Made by a program: the position numbers and the translations under genes
Shown here: piece by piece, positions 8,279 to 14,728 of the stretch
How the letters are laid out: every line of letters begins with the position of its first letter
How positions within the stretch are numbered: the first letter of the stretch is position 1
From: Rhodopila globiformis
GTDB taxonomy: Bacteria > Pseudomonadota > Alphaproteobacteria > Acetobacterales > Acetobacteraceae
Assembly (NCBI RefSeq): GCF_002937115.1
Contig: NZ_NHRY01000258.1
Span: 1-57,964 of the forward strand
Direction of reading: 5' to 3'
DNA: 57,964 nt
Notes under the pieces: generated by a model
Told to the model about the DNA's origin: nothing
The model's input: only the letters and a program-made list of their open reading frames with translations
Database searches by the model: none

Positions 8279-9154
8279 CTACGCCAGGGCGCGTCCGGCA
8301 AGCCGTTCCAGCACGCGCAGGGGCGATTGCTCGGGATCCAGCATCGATTGCACCGGCACATGGAAGGTCTGCTCCAGCATCATGTGTCCCGACAGCGCGG
8401 CGTGCGATACCTGATCGGTGAAGCATAGCCAGGTCGATCCGGGCGAAAACGTCCGGGCGGTGTAGGATGCCTGCCGCTGGTAGTCGGCATCGAGCTTCAT
8501 CCGGTCGTGCAGGGCCAGCATCATCTGGTCATAAGCGGATTGCACGCCCTTGGTCAGGCCCAGAAGCGCATACAGCCGGGCGCGCAGCGGGGCCGGAGAC
8601 GGCAGCGCCGGCAGGAAACCCGCCGCAACGCTCTCGAAGGGTTCGCCGATGCGCCACGCACGGGCGGCGCTCGCCTGCGGCAGGACCGTGAACAGCCGCA
8701 GGATGCGGGCGCCGCCGATCGGCCGGGAAGGGAAGGCGTCCACGTGCAGCCGGCGGTCGTCATGCCGGGGCGAATAGGCCCGGCCGGCGATTTCGGCCGG
8801 CCGGAAGCTCGTCCGGCCGGCCCAGAGCGTATCGGCATAGGGAATCAGCAGCCCACGCAGCATCGATTCGGCCGACCGGGCGAAGCGGGCCAGCATGGCG
8901 GCCAGAAGCGCGGGATGTTCGGCCGAACCGCTGACGCGACCGGAGGCCGGGTCGAAGCTGATGTTCTTCCGGCTGTTGTCCAGCAGGGCCGGCGACAGCA
9001 GGACGGCTTCCTCGGGCAAGGTTGTGAACGCAAGACCGGTCAGGCAGACGACCCGGCCGGCTTCCAGCGCGGCAACCGCATGGCGGCCGAGGTCAGGGTC
9101 AAAGGGACCATTCCAATCTGCAATCGGCAGTGAAACAACGATGTCGCCCGACAT
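8279..9154 (-). CDS. kdoO: candidate Kdo hydroxylase, Fe(II)/2-oxoglutarate-dependent (KdoO-like)
   Basis: A protein of about 291 residues that I match from memory to the Kdo hydroxylase family (KdoO of Burkholderia and Yersinia), which converts the terminal Kdo of LPS to D-glycero-D-talo-oct-2-ulosonic acid (Ko). The key stretch is RRLHVDAFPSRPIGG, with a His-x-Asp iron-binding pair. A later SHAALSGHMMLEQTF supplies the likely distal His. The frame is open further upstream to a GTG at 9244. The ATG at 9154 was preferred because the sequence after it (DIVVSLPIADW) reads like a protein N-terminus, but the start is uncertain. It lies 114 bases upstream of the DUF374-waaA-lpxK run on the same strand, which fits a role in modifying the inner core. 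Confidence 0.75.
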   Translation of the reverse strand: MSGDIVVSLPIADWNGPFDPDLGRHAVAALEAGRVVCLTGLAFTTLPEEAVLLSPALLDNSRKNISFDPASGRVSGSAEHPALLAAMLARFARSAESMLRGLLIPYADTLWAGRTSFRPAEIAGRAYSPRHDDRRLHVDAFPSRPIGGARILRLFTVLPQASAARAWRIGEPFESVAAGFLPALPSPAPLRARLYALLGLTKGVQSAYDQMMLALHDRMKLDADYQRQASYTARTFSPGSTWLCFTDQVSHAALSGHMMLEQTFHVPVQSMLDPEQSPLRVLERLAGRALA

Positions 9155-9442
9155 GGTTCGCTCGCATGTGATTCCGGTGGTTGACCAGGCTGGCCAATCC
9201 GGAAGCATGGAGATCCCGGCGCTAGGCGGCTTGATAAATGTCACTTGGCCGGTATTCGACTGATGAAGTGCTTGCGACCTCTACCGGGTCGGGGAGAGAA
9301 TGCCGAGACAAGGCATTGCGAGCGCTCCCGGCCGGATCGGCGTTCGCCAGGGGCAATTTGCATGTCCGGATAGGGACTCTGGCGGGGCAGGGTGTTCGCC
9401 TCCCTCGCCCGGGCCGGGACACGCCCAGCCATGGCGGGACGG
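9155..9442. other. gene-free stretch upstream of the Kdo hydroxylase gene
   Basis: No supported gene. It holds the presumed kdoO promoter and a small stem AATGCC/GGCATT near 9299-9316, and it runs into the palindromic repeat at 9443. Confidence 0.4.
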
Positions 9443-9620
9443 TATAGCAGACCGCAGGTAAGTTGGGACGTAGAGGCGGCCCGTCTTCTTCGTCATGGCC
9501 CGGCGCGTCCGGGCCACCTGTTCCAGCACGCGTGCCGCGACACGTGGCCCGGACGCGCCGGGCCATGATGAGGAGGGGGCGCCGTCGCCCTGTCTCAACC
9601 GACCTGCGGGTTTGCTGTAG
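9443..9620. repeat. nested palindromic repeat element, family 1 copy A
   Basis: A 178-bp MITE-like unit. The outer ends are TATAGCAGACCGCAGGT and its approximate complement ending TTTGCTGTAG. The inner core is a perfect 24-bp inverted repeat (9494-9517 with 9544-9567) around the loop CTGTTCCAGCACGCGTGCC. It shares this architecture with the copies at 14550 and 37950. The arms read CGCG where copy B reads CTTG, a compensated change present in both arms. Confidence 0.8.
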
Positions 9621-9645
9621 TCTTATCCTGGTACCGTCGCAGCGT

Positions 9646-10728
9646 TCAGCCCATCAGCGGCACCAGATGCGACAGGAACGTCTCGGCACAAGCTCGCCAC
9701 GAATACCGCTCGGCATGCACCCGGCAGGCCCGCCGATCGGCGGTCAGGGCATCGAGGGCGGCGGCCCGCAGGTCGGCATTGACCGAGCCGATCTTGCCCT
9801 CGGCGTCGGCCAGCACGTCCTTCGGCCCGGTTACCGGAAAGGCGGCGACAGGCGTGCCACAGGCCAGCGACTCCAGCAGCACCAGGCCGAACGTGTCGGT
9901 CAGGCTGGGGAAGACGAAGACGTCGGCCCCGGCATAGGCGCGCGCCAGCGGCTCGCCGTGGCGCGGGCCGGTAAACGTGACGTTCGGATACTCCCGCCGC
10001 AGCGAGGACAGCTGCGGGCCGCCGCCGACGACAACCTTCGAGCCGGGCAGGTCGAGGTCGAGGAAGGCGCCGATGTTCTTCTCCACCGCCACCCGGCCGA
10101 CATAGATGAAGATCGGCCGCGGCAGGTCCCACTCCTCGCGCGGGAACGGCTTGAACAGGTCCAGGTCCACGCCGCGCGACCAGGACCGGATGTTCTGGAA
10201 CCCCCGCGAGGCCAGCTCATCGCGCAGCGACTGCGTCGCGACCATGGTACCCTGGCTCGCGCCGTGGAAGCGCCGCATCCAGGCATAGATCGGCCGCACC
10301 GGCAGCCGGGTGCGGGCGTTGATGTATTCGGCAAACCGCGTGTGGAACGCCGTGGTGAAGGCAAAGCCGGTGCGCTTCGCCCAGCTTCGCGCCGCCAGGC
10401 CGAGCGGGCCCTCGGTCGCGATGTGCAGCGCGTCCGGCCTGAAATCCTCGATCATCCGCACCAGCCGCCGCCGCGGCAGCAGCGACAGTGCGATGTCCGG
10501 ATAGGTCGGGCACGGCATGGTGCGGAACCGGTCGGGACCGATGATCTCGACGACATGGCCCATTGCCCGCAGCTCGTCCGCCACCGTGGTCAGGGTACGG
10601 ACGACGCCGTTGACCTGGGGCTTCCAGGCGTCGGTGACAATCAGGATGCGGTGGGAGGGTGCTGGCGGCAGCACGTCGATGACGCCCGCGAGGTCCACAA
10701 GGGGAAGAGAGTCAGGCAGTTGCGGCAA
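9646..10728 (-). CDS. GT4 glycosyltransferase, candidate diacylglycerol glycosyltransferase (Agt-like)
   Basis: A 360-residue GT-B fold glycosyltransferase of family GT4. The N-terminal domain opens with ILIVTDAWKPQVNGVVRT, the acceptor-side glycine-rich loop. The C-terminal domain contains IYVGRVAVEKN and the donor-site motif DTFGLVLLE (Glu-x7-Glu type). The reading frame begins at a TTG (10728) that overlaps the end of the preceding phosphoesterase gene by 17 bases, so translation is probably coupled. In several Alphaproteobacteria a GT4 gene next to a PlcP-type phospholipase C makes monoglycosyl-diacylglycerols that replace phospholipids under phosphate limitation. By that context I infer this role. 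A mannosyl- or sulfoquinovosyl-transferase of the same family cannot be excluded. Confidence 0.82.
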   Translation of the reverse strand: MPQLPDSLPLVDLAGVIDVLPPAPSHRILIVTDAWKPQVNGVVRTLTTVADELRAMGHVVEIIGPDRFRTMPCPTYPDIALSLLPRRRLVRMIEDFRPDALHIATEGPLGLAARSWAKRTGFAFTTAFHTRFAEYINARTRLPVRPIYAWMRRFHGASQGTMVATQSLRDELASRGFQNIRSWSRGVDLDLFKPFPREEWDLPRPIFIYVGRVAVEKNIGAFLDLDLPGSKVVVGGGPQLSSLRREYPNVTFTGPRHGEPLARAYAGADVFVFPSLTDTFGLVLLESLACGTPVAAFPVTGPKDVLADAEGKIGSVNADLRAAALDALTADRRACRVHAERYSWRACAETFLSHLVPLMG

Positions 10729-11530
10729 CCTTGTTCAAGCGCGGCTGGAAGAAGGAGAGCCGGTTGAGCGCCGCCCAGTCGATCAGCTCCAGGCGGCCGT
10801 CGTGGTGCTCCACCAGCGCGGTGCAGCTTTCCACCCAGTCGCCGTCGTTCAGGTAGAGGATGCCCTGGACCTCGCGCATTTCGGCGTGATGGATGTGGCC
10901 GCAGACCACGCCGTCGAAGCCGCGGCGGCGGGCTTCCGCGGCCAGGGCGACCTCGAACCGGTCGATCGCCTTGACCGCTTCCTTTACCTGGCGCTTCAGC
11001 CAGGCTGACAGCGACCAGTAGGGATAGCCGAGGCGAAGACGGACCACGTTGAACCAGCGGTTGAAGCTCAGCGCCACGGTGTAGGCCCAGTCGCCGAGCA
11101 GGGCCAGGAACCTGGCATAGCGCACGACATTGTCGAACTCGTCGCCATGCATCACCAGCAGGCGCTTGCCGTCGGCGGTGGTGTGCTCGGAGTCGCGGCT
11201 CATTTTGATGCCGCAGATTTCCAGCCCGAACGGCAGCCAGGTGCGGAACATCTCGTCGTGGTTGCCGGGGATGTAGGTCACGTTGGTGCCGGAACGGGCG
11301 AGGCGCACGATCTGCTTCAGCACGTCGTCGTGGCTCTTGTCCCAGTACCAGGACTTGCGCAGCCGCCAGCCGTCGATGATGTCGCCGACAAGAAACAAAT
11401 GCTGGCAGCTCGACCTGCGCAGGAAATCCGCCAGGAACTCACTGCGGCAGCCACGGGTACCCAGGTGCGTATCGGAAATAAAAATCGCTCGATACGCGGG
11501 TGGCAAACTGATCTGCGACATGGCGTTCAT
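10712..11530 (-). CDS. plcP: calcineurin-like metallophosphoesterase, candidate phospholipase C PlcP
   Basis: A 272-residue binuclear metal phosphoesterase. All metal motifs are present: Asp20-Thr-His22 (ISDTHLG), GD at 49-50 with DGW, GNHDE at 89-93, a VMHGDEFD block and GHIHHAEM. It would usually be labelled UDP-2,3-diacylglucosamine diphosphatase (LpxH-like). The WRLRKSWYW and GDWVESCTALVEH blocks match, from memory, the Sinorhizobium PlcP type, which removes the phospho-head group of phosphatidylcholine or -ethanolamine to give diacylglycerol. The overlapping glycosyltransferase gene and the nearby diacylglycerol-kinase gene support PlcP over LpxH. A candidate Pho box lies 113-130 bases upstream of its start. 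The lpxH alternative remains possible but is less likely in an alphaproteobacterium, where LpxI usually serves. Confidence 0.8.
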   Translation of the reverse strand: MNAMSQISLPPAYRAIFISDTHLGTRGCRSEFLADFLRRSSCQHLFLVGDIIDGWRLRKSWYWDKSHDDVLKQIVRLARSGTNVTYIPGNHDEMFRTWLPFGLEICGIKMSRDSEHTTADGKRLLVMHGDEFDNVVRYARFLALLGDWAYTVALSFNRWFNVVRLRLGYPYWSLSAWLKRQVKEAVKAIDRFEVALAAEARRRGFDGVVCGHIHHAEMREVQGILYLNDGDWVESCTALVEHHDGRLELIDWAALNRLSFFQPRLNKVAATA

Positions 11531-11642
11531 TCGAAGGTGCCCATTCCCGCGCTATCATTTCCGGCTCAGCACATATGCTTCGACTCCTGCCATCCGCACG
11601 TGAAGGTTTAATGACGCGAGTGTTCTTTACCGCAATACATGA

Positions 11643-11660
11643 ATGTAACTTGAATGTCAT
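11643..11660 (+). promoter_or_regulatory. candidate Pho box between plcP and the lipid kinase gene
   Basis: ATGTAAC (11643-11649) and ATGTCAT (11654-11660) are 7-base direct repeats spaced 11 bases apart. Each matches the PhoB half-site CTGT(C/A)A(T/C) at six of seven positions. The orientation favours the plus-strand gene, though it lies within the divergent region and could serve both. No clear -10 box was seen at the expected distance. Confidence 0.5.
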
Positions 11661-11782
11661 AGCACTGCCACGACAACAACATGACGGCGTGCCATGCGGT
11701 AGTCTTTTCACCGCTCGTTTATTGGCGGATTCCACCGGTTCACTGCACCTTCCCCGCACCACACCTGGCACCGGCGTCGAGG

Positions 11783-12652
11783 ATGATCGTTATATTCAAC
11801 CCGGCCGCCGGCCGCCGGCGGGCGTACCTGCTCTGGCGCGTCCTCGACGTGCTGGCCGCCAACGGCGTGCGGCTCGACATTGCCGAGACGCATCGCGCCG
11901 GCCATGCCGAGGCGCTGGCGCGCGAGGCGGCGCGGCGCGGTGAGCCGATGGTGGTGGCCGCCGGCGGCGACGGGACGATCGCCGAGGTGGCGAACGGGTT
12001 GATGGGAACCACTGCCCGGCTTGGCGTCATTCCGCTGGGCACCGCCAACGTGCTGGCGCATGAGCTTGGCCTGCCGTTTGCCCCCCGGTCGGTCGCCGCC
12101 GCGCTGGCCTTCGGCCGCACCTGCACCCTGTGGCCCGGCCAGGCCAATGGCGCCGACGGGACCCGGCTGTTCGTGCAGATGCTGGGCGTCGGCTTCGATG
12201 CCCAGGTGGTGCACAACCTGCCGTTCACGCTGAAGAAGGTGCTCGGCAAGGGCGCCTATGTGCTGCAATCGCTGCGGGAGATGCCGCGCTACCCTTTTCC
12301 GTCGATCCGCATGCGGATCGATGACATCGAGACCGAGGCCGCGAGCGTCATCATCAGCAAGGGCCGGCTGTACGGCGGCAGCTTTCATGTCGCTGCGGAT
12401 GCGGTGCCCGGCGAGCCCGGGTTCTCCGTCGTGCTGTTCGAGCATGCCGGCCCGGCCGCCGCGATGATGTATGGCGCCGCGCTGCCGCTCAACCTGCTTG
12501 GGCGGGCGCCGGGGGTGCGGCACGTGCGGGCGTGCCAGATCGAATTCCTGCAGAACGTTGCCGTGCCGGCACAGGCGGATGGCGATCGTGCGGGATACGC
12601 GCCGCTGTCCGTCTGCGATGCGCCGGCGCCGATCCAGGTGGTGGTGGGGTAG
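11783..12652 (+). CDS. diacylglycerol kinase-family lipid kinase
   Basis: A 289-residue protein of the DgkB/YegS lipid kinase family. The catalytic domain shows IVIFNPAAGRRRAY at the N-terminus, the nucleotide-binding GGDGTIAEVANG block near residue 60, and LGTANVLAHEL, the order typical of the family. Such kinases phosphorylate diacylglycerol (or a related lipid) to phosphatidic acid, returning it to phospholipid synthesis. The ATG at 11783 places the NPAAG motif right at the start as in relatives; an upstream ATG at 11681 would add 34 residues of unlikely sequence. It is divergent from the PlcP/GT4 pair and shares the intergenic region with the candidate Pho box. It may counterbalance PlcP by consuming the diacylglycerol it releases. 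Confidence 0.88.
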   Translation: MIVIFNPAAGRRRAYLLWRVLDVLAANGVRLDIAETHRAGHAEALAREAARRGEPMVVAAGGDGTIAEVANGLMGTTARLGVIPLGTANVLAHELGLPFAPRSVAAALAFGRTCTLWPGQANGADGTRLFVQMLGVGFDAQVVHNLPFTLKKVLGKGAYVLQSLREMPRYPFPSIRMRIDDIETEAASVIISKGRLYGGSFHVAADAVPGEPGFSVVLFEHAGPAAAMMYGAALPLNLLGRAPGVRHVRACQIEFLQNVAVPAQADGDRAGYAPLSVCDAPAPIQVVVG

Positions 12653-12869
12653 AACGATCCCGTGCCAGGTGGGCATGCGCGATCATGTTGCACAGGTAAA
12701 TTCAGCGGTAAGAGATCGCTTCGCCGCGCCGCCAGCCTGATACGACTCCAGCCGGCATCCAGGTGCCGTACAGCGATTCCGGCACCGTCATGATAGCGAC
12801 TGGCAGGCCCTCGCCCCGGCATTGAACAGCCGGCGGCGGGTGGCCGGCCCAACCAAGGGAGCTGCCCCC

Positions 12870-13841
12870 ATGGACCACCACCACCCGCACAGCCCCATCA
12901 CCCCGCTGCCGGCGCACCGCCGGGTGGGACTCGCGCTGGGCAGCGGATCGGCGCGCGGGCTCGCCCATATCGGCGTCCTGGGCGCGCTGGAGGAAGCCGG
13001 CATAGCCGTGGACGCGATCGCCGGCTCCAGCATCGGCGCGCTGATCGGCGCGATCCATGCCGCCGGGCGGCTGGACGGGTTGAAGGCGTTCTTCCGCTCG
13101 CTCGACTGGCTCGGCATGATGCGCTTCGTCGACGTGGTGCTGCCGAAGTCCGGCCTGATCGACGGCGCCCGCATCAGCGCCCTGGTGCGCGAACACGTTG
13201 CCGCCCGGAGCATCGAGGCACTGCCAACGCCGTTCGCCGCGGTGGCAACCGACCTGGGCAGCGGCGAGCGGGTCGTGCTGCGCAGTGGCGACGTCATCGA
13301 TGCGGTGCGCGCCAGCATCTCCGTCCCGGGCATTTTCACGCCGGTGCGCTACGGCAGCCGCATCCTGGTCGATGGTGGCGTCGTCGATCCGGTGCCGGTT
13401 GCGGCAGCGCGGGCACTAGGACCGGCGTTCGTGATCGCAGTGGACCTCAACCATGGCGTCGTCGCGCACCGGGCCGCACCGCGACGGCCGGCCCACAAGA
13501 CGGCGGCTGCCAGTTCCGCCATCGCCGCCTGGGCGCGCAGTATCCGCCAGGCGACGGTGGACCTGCCGGCCAGGCCGAGGAACAGCGAGACGCCGGCGAC
13601 CGCGCAGCTTGCCCGCTGGTCGGGGGCGGAGGGACCGCTGCCGAACATCTTCGACGTCCTGCTTACCTCCATCAACGTCATGGAAACCCGCATTACCGAG
13701 AGCCAGTTGGCCATCGATCCTCCGGACCTGCTGATCCGCCCGCCGCTGGCGCACATCGGCCTGCTCGACTTCGCCCGCGCCGAGGAGATCGTCGAGATCG
13801 GCTACGAGGCGGCACGTGGCCAGGTCGCCGCGGTACGGTAG
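12870..13841 (+). CDS. patatin-like phospholipase family protein
   Basis: A 323-residue patatin-type serine hydrolase with a Ser-Asp dyad. The oxyanion loop is LALGSGSARGLAHIG, the nucleophile is Ser54 within GSSIG, and the Asp is in ILVDGGVVDP (Asp168). This is the RssA/NTE-like arrangement found in cytosolic or membrane-associated lysophospholipases. A His-rich start (MDHHHPH) precedes the domain. The ATG at 12870 has AAGGGAG eight bases upstream; the frame is open further up without a better site. It lies just downstream of the lipid kinase on the same strand, about 220 bases apart, and fits a cluster concerned with membrane lipid turnover, although co-transcription is not shown. Confidence 0.9.
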   Translation: MDHHHPHSPITPLPAHRRVGLALGSGSARGLAHIGVLGALEEAGIAVDAIAGSSIGALIGAIHAAGRLDGLKAFFRSLDWLGMMRFVDVVLPKSGLIDGARISALVREHVAARSIEALPTPFAAVATDLGSGERVVLRSGDVIDAVRASISVPGIFTPVRYGSRILVDGGVVDPVPVAAARALGPAFVIAVDLNHGVVAHRAAPRRPAHKTAAASSAIAAWARSIRQATVDLPARPRNSETPATAQLARWSGAEGPLPNIFDVLLTSINVMETRITESQLAIDPPDLLIRPPLAHIGLLDFARAEEIVEIGYEAARGQVAAVR

Positions 13842-14032
13842 GCAGGGGAGCGGTCCAGCGGCTGCGCGCAGGCTGCGGAACGTTGCCTTGATCCGCGCCT
13901 TCATCACCGCGTTGCAGGCGCGGTGCGTCACGTCATGTTGCTCGGTGGCGATACCCGCGTGCCGGCTTTTTCCGGTCGCGTGCCCTACCAGATAACCGGC
14001 CTCGGATGACGTCCGGGCAGAGGAGGACGATC

Positions 14033-14308
14033 ATGAGGACACTGCATCGCGCTATCGGCGGCCGGACGGCTGCCGCCATGCTCCGTATGGTTGCCTTGGC
14101 CTTCGCCGCCGCGATCCTGGCATGCTCAGGGGCAATGCCGGCACGCGCGCACGGTGGCGGCGGCCATGCGGGGGGTGCCGCCGGTTATGGCGCCGGTCCG
14201 GGATGGGCCGGGGCCGCGACAGCCGGCGGGGCGTGGAAAAGCGGGTACGGGAAGACGCATCAGCAAAATGGACATGCCACGCGACGGCAAGGACTCGAGG
14301 CGAAATAA
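14033..14308 (+). CDS. small secreted Gly/Ala/His-rich protein, hypothetical
   Basis: A 91-residue protein with a strong AGGAGGA binding site seven bases before the ATG. The first 39 residues or so form a classic signal peptide: a basic start, a hydrophobic core (MVALAFAAAILACSGA) and an ARA cleavage site. The mature part begins HGGGGHAGG and is rich in Gly, Ala and Trp/Tyr, ending with a basic tail. I know no family. The His-Gly start of the mature chain could bind metal, but that is a guess. Its 3' end runs into a dispersed repeat zone. Confidence 0.6.
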   Translation: MRTLHRAIGGRTAAAMLRMVALAFAAAILACSGAMPARAHGGGGHAGGAAGYGAGPGWAGAATAGGAWKSGYGKTHQQNGHATRRQGLEAK

Positions 14309-14549
14309 CCGATCTGCCGGAGCGCGCACCGGCGGCCCCTCCGCGTCAGGGTGGGCGCAGGTCCTTGGGCGTTAAAATAGCGGCAGTCGTTGCTTTCTCG
14401 TCATGCCGGGCGCAGGCCCGGCATCCACGCCTGGCGGTGCTGAAGCCAAGGAAAGGCGTGGATGGCGGCCCCTGCGGCCGCCATGACGACAGACCGCCTG
14501 TGCCCCTATGTTAACGCCTGTAGGGCGGAGACCCAGCGAACGAGGTGCG
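14309..14549. other. repeat-rich intergenic region
   Basis: No gene. It opens just inside the end of the small secreted gene with AGGCGAAATAACCGATCTGC, nearly repeated at 50957, then carries a family-2 palindrome (14399-14488) and leads into the family-1 element at 14550. Confidence 0.5.
14399..14488. repeat. palindromic repeat, family 2 copy 1
   Basis: Two hairpins flank a central inverted repeat. CGTCATGCCGGG...CCCGGCAT forms the left hairpin, CCACGCC and GGCGTGG pair across the middle, and GGCGGCC...GGCCGCC leads into CATGACG. The same plan occurs at 36580 and 38377. Confidence 0.65.
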
Positions 14550-14725
14550 CTACAGCAGACCGCAGGTTAGTTGGGACGCAGACGGCCTGTCTTCATCGTC
14601 ATGGCCCGGCTTGTCCGGGCCACCTATTCCAGCACGTGTGCCGCGACAGGTGGCCCGGACAAGCCGGGCCATGACGCGTGAGGTGCGCCGTCGCCGTGTC
14701 TCAACCAACCTGCGGTCTGCTGTAG
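14550..14725. repeat. nested palindromic repeat element, family 1 copy B
   Basis: The cleanest copy, 176 bp. The outer ends CTACAGCAGACCGCAGGTT and AACCTGCGGTCTGCTGTAG are exact complements. The inner arms (14598-14625 with 14648-14675) are a perfect 28-bp inverted repeat. The right end lies three bases from the stop codon of the TIGR02302 gene, so it may act as its transcription terminator. Confidence 0.85.
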
Positions 14726-14728
14726 CGG

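Noticed and set aside
10712-11530. Annotation as LpxH
   Set aside because: The fold is shared, but the neighbouring GT4 and lipid-kinase genes and PlcP-like blocks make phospholipase C more likely; LpxH is kept as the alternative.
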